A stretch of DNA of 64,000 nucleotides from Vulcanimicrobiota bacterium (lineage in GTDB: Bacteria; Vulcanimicrobiota; Vulcanimicrobiia; Vulcanimicrobiales; Vulcanimicrobiaceae), in contig DAIDGX010000024.1 of NCBI GenBank assembly GCA_027452165.1, forward strand, positions 62,001 to 126,000. Reading direction: 5' to 3'. The position numbers and the translations under genes were made by a program. The notes under the pieces were generated by a model. It searched no databases. It was not told the DNA's origin and saw nothing but the letters and a program-made list of their open reading frames with translations. Positions 17,769 through 26,965 of the stretch are shown in pieces. Numbering within the stretch: position 1 is the first letter of the stretch; every line of letters begins with the position of its first letter.

Positions 17769-20700
17769 ATGGCCACGACCACGATCGACATCACCGGTCT
17801 TGCCGGCGCCGCGGAGACGGAGCTCTCCGCGCGCGTCGGCATGCTCCCCAACGTCGCTTCCGAACGCACGAAGCGTTTGCAAGGACGCATCGCCGGCGCC
17901 AAACCGGTGACGAGCGTCTGCGGGTACTGCGCGGTCGGCTGCAGCACGCTCGCCTACGTCAGCGACGACGGCACGTTGCTCGACGTCGAGGGCAACCCCG
18001 AGAGTCCGATCAACGGCGGCCACCTGTGTCCCAAAGGCTCCGCACTCTTCGGTCTCACCGTCAACGATCAGCGCTGGACGACGGTGAAGTATCGCGCGCC
18101 GTACGCAGACCGGTACGAAGAGCGGCCGCTCGCGTGGGCGCTCGAACGCATCGCACAGCGTATCCGCGAAACGCGCGAAGCAACCTTCGTTCGCGAGCGT
18201 GACGGAAAGCGCGTCAACCACACCCTCGGCATCTCGTCGCTCGGCGGCGCCACCTTCGGCGTTGAAGAGAACTATCTGCTCGGCAAGTTCATGCACGCGC
18301 TCGGCGTGGTCTCGATTGAGAACCAAGCGCGAATATGACACTCCTCGACGGTGCCGGGTCTCGGCACCTCGTTCGGTCGCGGCGGCGCGACGGTCTGGGT
18401 TCCCGATCTCGAGAATGCTGACTGCATTTTAATCGAGGGCTCCAACTTTGCGGAGGCTCACCCGGTTGCGTTCCGCTTCGTGATGAAGGCCAAGGAGCGC
18501 GGGGCGACGATCATCCACGTCGATCCGCGCTTCACCCGCACGTCGGCGTTGGCCGATATCTACGCGCCGATTCGCAGCGGCACCGATATCGCGTTCCTCG
18601 GCGGCATCGTCAACTACGTGATCTCACACGAGAAGATCTTTCGCGAATACGTCGTCGCCTACACGAACGCAAGTTTCATCGTGAGCGACGCATATCGCGA
18701 TACCGAGGATCTCGACGGCCTCTTTTCCGGATACGACGGAGCCTCGCGCACCTACGATACCGCTTCGTGGGCGTTCGAGCGAGACGGCCAAGGCGTTATC
18801 GCGACCGATCCGACGCTCACGCATCCGCGTAGCGTCTATCAGATTCTCAAACGCCACTTCGCGCGCTATACGCCGGAGATGGTGGAACGCACCTGCGGCA
18901 CGCCGCAAGCGCAATTTTTGCAAATCGCGGAGACCCTCGCGCACAACAGCGGACGCGAACGCACGACGGCGTTTGCCTATGCGGTCGGCTGGACCCAACA
19001 CACCGCGGGAGTACAGTTCATCCGCACGGCTGCAATCGTGCAGACGTTGCTTGGCAACATGGGGCGCCCGGGCGGCGGCATCATGGCGTTGCGCGGCCAC
19101 GCCAACATTCAGGGCGCAACCGACGTTCCCACGCTCTACGATCTGCTTCCCGGGTATCTCCCCATGCCTTCGGCGCTGCGCAACGAGCAGACGCTCGCCG
19201 AATACCTGAAACTGAACGCCAAGCCGACCGGCTGGTGGGCGCATACACCGAAGTATATGATCTCACTGCTCAAGGCGTTCTACGGCGAACACGCGACGCC
19301 GGAGAACGATTACGGCTACGCCTATCTTCCGCAATTGATCGGCGACCACTCGATGCTGCCGACCACCTTTGCGATGAAGGATGGCGTCGTCAAAGGCTCG
19401 TTCGTCATCGGGCAGAATCCCGGCGCATCCGGACAGAACGCCGAACTCGTGCGCTCGGCGATGGAACGGCTCGACTGGCTCGTCAACATCGATAGTTACG
19501 ATAACGAGACCGTGTCGTTCTGGCGACGTGAAGGCGTTGATCCATCGACGATCGCCACCGAAGTCTTCTTCCTGCCCGCCGCCACGGTGCTCGAAAAAGA
19601 GGGCACCATGGTGCAGACCAGCCGGCTCTTGCAGTGGCACGATAAGGCGGTCGAGCCGGCGGGCGACAGCAAGAGCGACGCGTGGTACTTCAACTGGTTC
19701 ATGCTGCGTATGAAAGCGCTCTACGCGAACTCGACCGATCCGAAAGATTTGCCGATTCTACACACCGCGTGGAATTACGAGCACGATGACCCGCACGAAC
19801 GCGTGAAGGGCGAGCCCTCGGTACTCAAAGTGCTCCAGGAAATCAACGGATATACGGTTGCTGATGGTGCTCAGGTCGCCGGCTTTTCCGATCTTAAAGA
19901 CGACGGCTCGACCGCGTCGGGCTGCTGGATTTATAGCGGTGTCTGCCCCGACAAAGCGACGAATCGCGCGCGTAATCGCGACGCGAGCGGCCCGTACACG
20001 GCGCCGAATTGGGGCTTTGCCTGGCCTGCGAACCGGCGTACGCTCTACAACCGCGCGTCGGCAGCCCCCGACGGAACGCCTTGGAGCGAGCGCAAAAAGT
20101 ACGTGTGGTGGGACGCAACGCGCGGCGAGTGGACCGGCATCGACGTGCCCGACTTTCCCAAGACCAAAGCACCCTCGACCCCCGCGAACAAACATGCCAC
20201 CGGCATGGACTTTCACGGTGGCGCGGATCCATTCATCATGAACCTCGACGGCGTCGCGCAGCTCTTCGTGCCATCGGGCCTGAAGGACGCGCCCATACCC
20301 GCGCACTACGAGCCGCTGCAATCGGTGGTGGAAAACCCCATCTACACACAGCAAAGCAATCCGGTGCTGCGCGAATACGTTCGCAAAGACAACGCCTACA
20401 ACAAACCCGTGGACGCCGATTATCCGTACGTCCTCACCACGTATCGCATCACCGAGATGTCGGGAATCATGACGCGCTACGTGCCGTGGCTTGCCGAACT
20501 TCAGCCCGAGGCGTTCGCCGAAATCGATCCCGAGCTTGCCGTGAGCAAAGGCATCAAGAGCGGCGACTACGTGGTGATCTCTACGGCCCTCGGCGAGATG
20601 GAGGCTCGCGCGCTCGTTTCGGGGCGGATGCGCCCGTTGCGGGTGAACGGCAAGCGCGTGCACCAGATCGGCATCCCATATAATTACGGCAGCCAGGTCG

Positions 20701-20852
20701 CGTTCGCACGTGGCGACTCGGTGGGCGATTTGATCGCAATCGCGCTCGATCCGAACGTCTCGATACACGAATCGAAGACGCTCACCTGTGCCATTCGCAA
20801 GGGACGCCTCCTTCGACGGCGCCCTGCAAGCTTCGCTCAGGATGAAATGTAG
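17769..20852 (+). CDS. fdnG: Formate dehydrogenase major subunit, selenocysteine-containing (FdnG-like)
   Basis: 1027 residues if the in-frame TGA at 18336-18338 is read as selenocysteine (residue 190). The split halves join in frame: ENQARI, Sec, HSSTVPGLGTSFGRG, matching the V-x-N-Q-A-R-V-U-H-G active site of E. coli FdnG. An N-terminal Fe-S site is C51-x2-C54-x3-C58-x28-C87. Molybdopterin-domain landmarks follow throughout (EAHPVAFRFVMKAKERG, IHVDPRFTRTSALAD, YALGWTQH-like AVGWTQH, GNMGRPGGGIMALRGHANI) to a C-terminal IGIPYNYGS motif. It oxidises formate to CO2. There is no N-terminal twin-arginine signal, unlike FdnG, so it may face the cytoplasm. The last ~13 residues come from a repeat-like element. 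Confidence 0.93.
18346..18371 (+). promoter_or_regulatory. SECIS-like hairpin downstream of the UGA
   Basis: Starting 8 nt after the in-frame TGA: CGA, one unpaired C, GGTGCC, a loop GGGTCTC, GGCACC, TCG. The 6-bp upper stem is perfect and the lower CGA/TCG closes it. The loop contains GGTCT, the same apical core as the E. coli fdhF SECIS element (GGUCU), which SelB recognises. The bulged U of the E. coli stem is not obvious here. It lies entirely in coding sequence, as in other bacteria. Confidence 0.75.
20808..20846. repeat. Dispersed-repeat-like element at the fdnG 3' end
   Basis: The strand reads CTCCTTCGAC, GGCGCCCTGCAAG, CTTCGCTCAGGATGA. The last part (reverse complement TCATCCTGAGCGAAG) resembles a short motif I recall as dispersed in many bacterial genomes. 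It sits exactly where fdnG should end: family members stop near the TCAIRKG segment, and the remaining residues here are encoded by the element. The only copy I saw in this window is this one, so the repeat call rests on recall. Confidence 0.4.
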
Positions 20853-20860
20853 AGGTTAGG

Positions 20861-21709
20861 ATGGCAAACGGCTTCTTTACGGACACCACGCTGTGCATCG
20901 GTTGTAAGGCATGCGAGGTTGCGTGCAAGCAGTGGAATGAGTTGCCGTCCGACGGCTTTGTCTTTACGGGCGAGTCGTACGACAACACCTCGGAGCTTTC
21001 GGGCACCACGTGGCGACACGTGGCCTTCGTCGAACAGATGGCGATCGACCACCAAGGCGAGCTTCAGGATCGCTGGCTGATGTCGAGCGACGTGTGCAAA
21101 CACTGCACGAATGCGGGTTGTCACGAAGCCTGCCCGACGGGAGCGATCATACGTAACGAGTTCGGCGCTGTCTTCATTCAGCCCGACGTTTGCAACGGGT
21201 GCGGCTACTGCGTGGTCTCCTGCCCGTTCGGCGTGGTCGATTTGATCGAGAAGTTCGACCCGGACGGAACGCATTACAACCTCGCGTCGCTCGCGACGTC
21301 ACGCTTAGATGCTCGAGCGACCGCGGTACAACAATCCGGCGGCGTCGCCGGTAAGTGTACGCTCTGCTACGATCGCCAGCGCCTTGGTTTCGTTCCCGCG
21401 TGCGCAAAGGCGTGTCCCACCGAGTCGATCCAGTTCGGCGATCTCGACGAGCTCCGCGAACGAGCGCATGCGCGCGTCGAGCGACTTTCGGAGCGCGGCG
21501 TAAGCGCGCAACTCTACGGCGCCGACGACGTCGGCGGCGGCATCGGCGCACTTAACGCGTTCTTTCTCTTGACCGATCGCCCGGAAACCTACAACTTGCC
21601 GGCGCAGCCGGTGTTGCCATCGACGCGTCAGCCAGCCGGTTACACGGCGGCGGCAGTGGCGGCACTCGGCCTCGCGCTCGCGGGATGGATGATCTTTCGC
21701 AATGCCTGA
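20861..21709 (+). CDS. Formate dehydrogenase Fe-S electron-transfer subunit
   Basis: 282 residues, four 4Fe-4S clusters: C12-x2-C15-x2-C18-x3-C22 at the N-terminus, then CKHCTNAGCHEAC, CNGCGYCVVSCP, and CTLCYDRQ...CAKACPTES. The C-terminal helix (AVAALGLALAGWMIF) anchors it in the membrane, as in FdnH/FdoH. It passes electrons from the Sec-containing subunit to the membrane subunit. An AGGTTAGG precedes the ATG. It overlaps the NrfD gene by 8 nt. Confidence 0.93.
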   Translation: MANGFFTDTTLCIGCKACEVACKQWNELPSDGFVFTGESYDNTSELSGTTWRHVAFVEQMAIDHQGELQDRWLMSSDVCKHCTNAGCHEACPTGAIIRNEFGAVFIQPDVCNGCGYCVVSCPFGVVDLIEKFDPDGTHYNLASLATSRLDARATAVQQSGGVAGKCTLCYDRQRLGFVPACAKACPTESIQFGDLDELRERAHARVERLSERGVSAQLYGADDVGGGIGALNAFFLLTDRPETYNLPAQPVLPSTRQPAGYTAAAVAALGLALAGWMIFRNA

Positions 21710-22655
21710 TCTTTCCGAATGTCGCGAACGCGACGATGTCCCGACCTATTACGAGCGCCCGCTGCTCAAGGCGCCGCATTGGGAATGGAACGTGGTCACC
21801 TACCTGTTCCTCGGCGGCATCATGGGCGGCTTGGGATTGATCCAATTGATCGCGCACCCCGAACGTCCGCAGGAACGCCGGCTCAAACGCACCGTACGCA
21901 TCACCTCGTTCATCCTGGCAGCAGGCAATCCGGCAATCCTTATCACCCACCTCGGCCGGCCGGAACGCTTCCTCAACATGCTGCGCATCGTGAAGATCAA
22001 GTCGCCGATGTCGCTGGGCGTATGGGGTCTCGTGCTCTACTCGGGCGCCGCGGGCGCAAACGTCGTGCGCGAACTTGCGATCGACGGTGTGCTTCCGCGC
22101 TGGATGCGTCTGCTCGCGCCAGGCTTCTTGGCGCCGCTCCAAGCCCTGCTCGGCGCGTTCACGGCCGGCTATACCGGCGTGCTACTCTCGGCAACGGCAA
22201 ATCCATTCTGGGGATCGGGCAAGCGCCACATTCCCGCGGCGAGCGTCTGTTCGGGCCTCGCCTCAGCCTCCGCGCTTGCGAGCCTGCTCTCCACCTTCGA
22301 AGGCAATCACGCCGTCGTCCACAAGCTCGAGCGTCTGGAGATGGTAGCGGGCGCGGCGGAGCTCCTGATTCTCAACGACTTCAAGCGGGCGGCAGGAGCC
22401 TACGGCGCGCCGTTTTTCAAGGGGAAGCGCGGCGAGCGACTCCTCACCTACACGGTGGTTGCCGGTACGCTCGCGCCCCTCGCGCTGAACCTGATCGGTC
22501 AGGCGGTGAAGCTTCCCAAACCTATCGACGCGGTGCGTACCACGCTCGCCTCGGCGCTAACGCTGGTCGGCGGCTACGTGCTGCGTGAATCGTTGATCGA
22601 AGCGGGCAAGGAGTCCGCGCGCGATCCACGCGCCGCCTTCCGCCAACCGCGATGA
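21702..22655 (+). CDS. NrfD/PsrC-type membrane subunit of formate dehydrogenase
   Basis: 317 residues with about eight helices. Identified as NrfD by WNVVTYLFLGGIMGGLGLIQLI and the loop with HLGRPERFLNMLRI, the quinone-site region of this family. The family transfers electrons to the quinone pool without haem, in place of the cytochrome b subunit FdnI. It overlaps fdhD by four bases at its 3' end (ATGA). The complete order MFS-fdnG-Fe-S-NrfD-fdhD is one transcription unit. Confidence 0.9.
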   Translation: MPDLSECRERDDVPTYYERPLLKAPHWEWNVVTYLFLGGIMGGLGLIQLIAHPERPQERRLKRTVRITSFILAAGNPAILITHLGRPERFLNMLRIVKIKSPMSLGVWGLVLYSGAAGANVVRELAIDGVLPRWMRLLAPGFLAPLQALLGAFTAGYTGVLLSATANPFWGSGKRHIPAASVCSGLASASALASLLSTFEGNHAVVHKLERLEMVAGAAELLILNDFKRAAGAYGAPFFKGKRGERLLTYTVVAGTLAPLALNLIGQAVKLPKPIDAVRTTLASALTLVGGYVLRESLIEAGKESARDPRAAFRQPR

Positions 22656-23497
22656 TCGACGAGCGCCCGGGCCGCACGACCGAGACTCGCGTCGTGCGTT
22701 ACGACGGATCCGAACAGCACGAGGCGTTCGATGCCGTTACAACCGAAGAGCCGCTCGAAATACGGCTCGTCGCGGCGGACGTTACGCGGACACTCGCGGT
22801 CACCATGCGCACGCCCGGCAACGACTTCGAGCTTGCGACGGGTTTCGTCACCGGCGAATCGATCGTACGTTCACGCGACGAGATCGAGCAGGTGAGCTAC
22901 TGCATCGATCCCGCGATCGATCCCACGCAGCGCTATAACATCGTCAACGTCGCGCTGCGCTCAAGCAGCGTGCCGGACGTAGCTCGCTTGGAACGCCACT
23001 TCACGATGAACAGTTCGTGCGGCGTCTGCGGCCGCGCCAACCTGGAGGCGCTGCGCGATCTCGGTATCGCCAAGCTCGACGACGCCGTGCGCGTACCGAT
23101 TGCAACGATCTATGCGCTCTCCGATCGTATGGCGCAATCCCAACGCGTTTTCGCCACCACCGGCGGACTCCACGCGGCGGCGCTCTTTGCTGCGAACGGC
23201 GAACCGCTCGTCGTACGTGAGGACGTTGGACGCCACAACGCCTTCGATAAGATCGTGGGATGGGCGCAGATGAACGCGCGTCTGCCGCTACACTCCACGA
23301 TCGTGCTCGTGAGCGGCCGCGCGAGTTACGAGATCGTGCAAAAGGCAACGGTCGCGCGCATTCCCGTCGTCGCCGCCGTCTCTGCACCGAGCAGCCTCGC
23401 CGTCGATCTCGCACGCGAATTCAACATCACGCTGATCGGCTTCGTGCGCGGCGCCCGCGCAAACGTCTATAGCGCGCCCGAGCGCATCACGGCGTAG
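22652..23497 (+). CDS. fdhD: Formate dehydrogenase accessory sulfurtransferase
   Basis: 281 residues. FdhD transfers sulfur from IscS to the Mo/W-bis-MGD cofactor of formate dehydrogenase. Family motifs are MRTPGNDFELATGF, the CGVCG loop (SSCGVCGRAN, with the two catalytic Cys), RVFATTGGLHAAAL, VREDVGRHNAFDKIVG and SGRASYEIVQKA. It overlaps the NrfD gene and converges on the sensor-kinase gene, sharing 11 bases at the 3' ends. Confidence 0.95.
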   Translation: MIDERPGRTTETRVVRYDGSEQHEAFDAVTTEEPLEIRLVAADVTRTLAVTMRTPGNDFELATGFVTGESIVRSRDEIEQVSYCIDPAIDPTQRYNIVNVALRSSSVPDVARLERHFTMNSSCGVCGRANLEALRDLGIAKLDDAVRVPIATIYALSDRMAQSQRVFATTGGLHAAALFAANGEPLVVREDVGRHNAFDKIVGWAQMNARLPLHSTIVLVSGRASYEIVQKATVARIPVVAAVSAPSSLAVDLAREFNITLIGFVRGARANVYSAPERITA

Positions 23498-26186
23498 CGA
23501 GCAGGCGCTCGAGCGCGGCGATCAGGTCGCCAATCAGGACGGGCCGCGGCAGCGTTACCGCCGCGCCGATCAGGGAGGCATTCTGTTCGACACCCACCGC
23601 CACGACCGGCAACGCGCGCTCGCGCGCGAAGGTCCGGAATTGCGCCACCTGCGAGCGCGAGAGCCGCTCGGGCGCGATGACCACGAGCGCATCGACCGCT
23701 TGCGCATCGGTGATCGCGGGCACTTCATCGGGCGAACTCATCACGACCACGCGATATCCCGCTTCTTGCAAGCCGTAGGCGAGCACCGAACGGTCGCGCT
23801 CCGGGTCGAGCACGGCGAGCGTACGCGGTCCGGCCCGCCGTGTCACGCGACGCGGTAACACCACGATGAACGTCGTGCCCTCGTTCTCCATGCTCTCAAC
23901 CGCGATCGTTCCGCCGTGCAGCGCCACGAGTTGCTTGGTGAGATAGAGTCCGAATCCGGTTCCGGAGATGCGCATCTTCTTTGCGTTCGACGCCCGTGCA
24001 AAACGATCGAAGATGAGCGCAAGCTCGCCCGAAGGAACACCGATGCCGTAGTCGCGCACGCGCACCTCGACGTCGGTCTCGCGACCTTCGATCGTTACCT
24101 CTGGTGCGCGAGCTCCGGGCGAGTATTTGATCGCATTGTCGATGAGGTTCGAGAAGACCTGACGCAGCCGCTCGTCGTCGCCATTGACGTGCACGTCGCC
24201 GCCCACGTGTATGCTCACGTGGCTTCGGTCGGCATACTGCGCCGCAACCGACTCGACGAGCGCGCCCAGATCCACGTCGTGGACCTGCAGCGTCACCTCA
24301 TTGCGCTCGAGGCGCGAGAGTGTGAGCGTATCAGTTGCGAGCTCGCTCAACTGCAACGCCGAACGCTTGATCGTGTCGAGAAACTCGCGTTGCTCGTCGT
24401 TCACCTCGCCCACCTCGGCGGTGAGATCGGCAAAACCGACGATCGAGGTGAGCGGTCCGCGAAAATCGTGCGCCAGCATGGTGATGAGATCGCTCTTGGT
24501 TTGGTTGAGCTCGAGCACGGCCACGCGGCGCTCTTCGAGCTCGCGGTAGAGCGACACGTTGCGGCAGGCGACGGTCACGTATTCGGATATCAAATCGAAG
24601 ACGAAGAGATCGACGTTGCGCCAGGTGTGGCCCGCGCGCAGCGTGGCGTCGAGCACGACGCGGGCATCTCCGAAAGCGCCCGCGTAGCGTACCACGCGCC
24701 GCTTGTCGTCGCTGATCGCACGGATGGGTTCGTGCGCGGCGCGCGCGGCGAGTTCGTCGGGCTTGGCGCTCGTCGCGTCGATGGCAGCAAGATCGCTCAC
24801 CGTCGTGGTGCGCTCGTGGTCGAACACGGCGAGCACGCGTGCGTCGGCGCGGAGCAGTTGGTCCATGCACTCGATGTACGCGGACACCAGGGCCCGCCCG
24901 TCGAGCGCGGCAAAGATCCGGCGTGCTGCGCGCGCAAGCGCGAGCAGACGGTCGTGTTCCTCGGCGAGGGCCGAGGTACGCTCGAATTCGAGCGTCACGT
25001 CGCGTTCGATCGAGATCCAATGCGTCACGTGGCCCGCCGCATCGCGTACGGGATGCAGCGAGACCTGATTCCAAAACGTGGTTCCGTCTTTGCGATAGCT
25101 CGCGACCACCGCCTGCGTAGCGATCCCCGCCGCGAGCCCTTCGCGAATCTTTCGCATGCCGTCGTCGTCGGGCATACCTTGGCGAAACGCGTCGAGCGAG
25201 CGCCCCACGGCCTCCTCGCGCGGTATCCCCGTCTGCTTCTCGAATGCATCGTTGACATAGGCCGTGCAGTACGTGCCGTCGGGCTCGATCACGTAGAGCA
25301 CGATCGCGTCACCGGCGGCATTCAGAGCACCGAGCAAAAGCGAGATCTCGCTCTGCGCGTGGCGTTGCTCGGTGAGATCGCGTGCGACGACCACGAGCAA
25401 CTGCCGCGACTCATCGGGCACCACGTCGGCGCGCAACTCGACCGGATATGAACTGCCGTCGCGACGGCGCAGTTCGGCGGTGCGTACCACCTCCTTGCCG
25501 GCACGCGCATCGGCCAGGACCTCGTCGAACCCAATCTCGCGCAGATCCGGCACGATGTCGAAGACCGGCATGCCGGAGAGCTCGCGCAGCGAATAGCCGA
25601 GGCGATCGCACGCGCCGCGCGAGGCCAAGATCAACGTCTTCGACTCCGGATCGGCTACGAACAGATCCAGGTGCGCCGCATCGAAGATTGCGAGCATCCG
25701 GCGGCGCGCCTCGAGCAGGCGCATCAGCGTACGTCCGAGGAGATCGAGCGCCGCTTGCTGCTCCGGCGTGAGGTGGCGCGGTTCAGTGTCGATCACGCAG
25801 AGCGTGCCGATCGTATAGCCCTCGGTGGACGTGAGCGGAATGCCGGCATAAAAGCGAATGCGCGGATCGCCCGTAACGAAGGGATTCTCTCGAAACCGCG
25901 GGTCTTTACGCGCGTCCTCGACAACCATCGGCTCGCCGCTCGCCACGACGTGATTGCAGAAGGCAACCTCGCGCGGACTTTCGACGTCGTTGATTCCAAT
26001 CCGCGATTTGAACCACTGCCGATCGGCGTCGATGAGGCTGATCATCGATCCGCTCGTGCCCACGATGCCGCGCGCGAGGGCGGTGAACGCGTCGTACGTC
26101 TGCTCCTCGGGCGTATCGAGCAGTTGGAACGCGTGCAACGCCGCAACGCGCGCCGCGTCGTCGTGCGGGCGTGCCGTCGCCGTCAT
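23487..26186 (-). CDS. Hybrid sensor histidine kinase with GAF, two PAS and degenerate receiver
   Basis: 899 residues: GAF about 20-165, PAS about 175-285 (with PAC), PAS about 290-405, a GAF-like or linker region to about 550, HisKA with the phosphorylatable H573 (LAHDFRGPL), HATPase about 675-780 (NLIDNAIKYSP, DYGIGVP, GTGFGLYL), and a C-terminal domain with receiver topology but no conserved acidic pocket or Lys, so it probably cannot accept phosphate. No transmembrane segment, so a soluble sensor. It is the last gene of the polX-hydrolase-kinase unit (4-base overlap). Input signal unknown. Confidence 0.88.
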   Translation of the reverse strand: MTATARPHDDAARVAALHAFQLLDTPEEQTYDAFTALARGIVGTSGSMISLIDADRQWFKSRIGINDVESPREVAFCNHVVASGEPMVVEDARKDPRFRENPFVTGDPRIRFYAGIPLTSTEGYTIGTLCVIDTEPRHLTPEQQAALDLLGRTLMRLLEARRRMLAIFDAAHLDLFVADPESKTLILASRGACDRLGYSLRELSGMPVFDIVPDLREIGFDEVLADARAGKEVVRTAELRRRDGSSYPVELRADVVPDESRQLLVVVARDLTEQRHAQSEISLLLGALNAAGDAIVLYVIEPDGTYCTAYVNDAFEKQTGIPREEAVGRSLDAFRQGMPDDDGMRKIREGLAAGIATQAVVASYRKDGTTFWNQVSLHPVRDAAGHVTHWISIERDVTLEFERTSALAEEHDRLLALARAARRIFAALDGRALVSAYIECMDQLLRADARVLAVFDHERTTTVSDLAAIDATSAKPDELAARAAHEPIRAISDDKRRVVRYAGAFGDARVVLDATLRAGHTWRNVDLFVFDLISEYVTVACRNVSLYRELEERRVAVLELNQTKSDLITMLAHDFRGPLTSIVGFADLTAEVGEVNDEQREFLDTIKRSALQLSELATDTLTLSRLERNEVTLQVHDVDLGALVESVAAQYADRSHVSIHVGGDVHVNGDDERLRQVFSNLIDNAIKYSPGARAPEVTIEGRETDVEVRVRDYGIGVPSGELALIFDRFARASNAKKMRISGTGFGLYLTKQLVALHGGTIAVESMENEGTTFIVVLPRRVTRRAGPRTLAVLDPERDRSVLAYGLQEAGYRVVVMSSPDEVPAITDAQAVDALVVIAPERLSRSQVAQFRTFARERALPVVAVGVEQNASLIGAAVTLPRPVLIGDLIAALERLLATP

Positions 26187-26965
26187 CCGAAAAACTCTCG
26201 CAGCATCGTGTTAAAGGCCTCGGGAGCATCGGCGTTTGCAACATGGCCCGCACCGGGCAACTCGCGCAAACGCGCGCCCGGAATACCGGCCGCGATCGCT
26301 TCGGATAGCTCGCGCGGAGCGATCGTGTCGCGCTCACCGTACGTCACGAGCACCGGAACCTCGATCGTGGGCAGCAGCGCACGATAATCACCCGTCCACG
26401 TCGCCTCGGTCGCAGCCAGGTACGAGGCGACCTCTTTGCACGCCATCTGCTCGAGCGTCTGGCGCATGCGCTCGGGCGGCAGGCCCAAGCGCGCGGCGCG
26501 CTCGCGCGCGAACGTGGGCATGTCACCCGCGGCGCGTACCGCCGCCTTGATGCCGTCGGCGTAGGCGCGCGCGTTCGGATATGCCGCGAAGCTTCCCACA
26601 ATCACCATCGCCTCGATGCGTTCGGGCGCTTGCATCCACAGCTCGAAGGCGACCACGCCGCCCAAGCTGCACCCGACGAGGGTGAAGCGTTCGATACCCG
26701 CCGCATCGGCAACGGCAAGCACGTCGCGCGCAAAGCCGCCGCGCGTGATGAGCGCCGGGTCGGGCTCGGGTTTGGGAACACCGTTGCCGCGCAGTTCGAT
26801 CGCAAGCGCACGGTGCGAGGGTGCGAACGCCCGCAGCTGCGCGTCCCAAATCGCCGCCATCGAACCGACGCCGTGAACGAACACGAGCGCCGGACCCGAG
26901 GTGCCGCTGCGGCGCGCCCCGGCATGCGCACCGTCGGGTGTTACAACCGTCAAGGTTTCGATCAC
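26183..26965 (-). CDS. Alpha/beta hydrolase
   Basis: 260 residues. Catalytic triad is readable: nucleophile Ser in GCSLGG, Asp in GERDTIAP, His in GAGHVANADAPEAF, with oxyanion-type HGVGSM near the N-terminus. The family includes esterases, haloperoxidase-like and lactone hydrolases; the substrate cannot be told. GTG at 26965 overlaps the polX stop (GTGA), which decides the start; a longer in-frame extension is coding for polX. Downstream it overlaps the sensor kinase by four bases. Confidence 0.85.
   Translation of the reverse strand: MIETLTVVTPDGAHAGARRSGTSGPALVFVHGVGSMAAIWDAQLRAFAPSHRALAIELRGNGVPKPEPDPALITRGGFARDVLAVADAAGIERFTLVGCSLGGVVAFELWMQAPERIEAMVIVGSFAAYPNARAYADGIKAAVRAAGDMPTFARERAARLGLPPERMRQTLEQMACKEVASYLAATEATWTGDYRALLPTIEVPVLVTYGERDTIAPRELSEAIAAGIPGARLRELPGAGHVANADAPEAFNTMLREFFG

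Noticed and set aside
18336-18338. Stop codon that would split formate dehydrogenase into two genes or a pseudogene
   Set aside because: The two parts are in the same frame and the TGA is exactly at the selenocysteine position of the family, with a SECIS-like hairpin.
23916-25451. 511-codon frame opposite the sensor kinase
   Set aside because: Antisense shadow of the kinase; no protein family and no ribosome-binding site.
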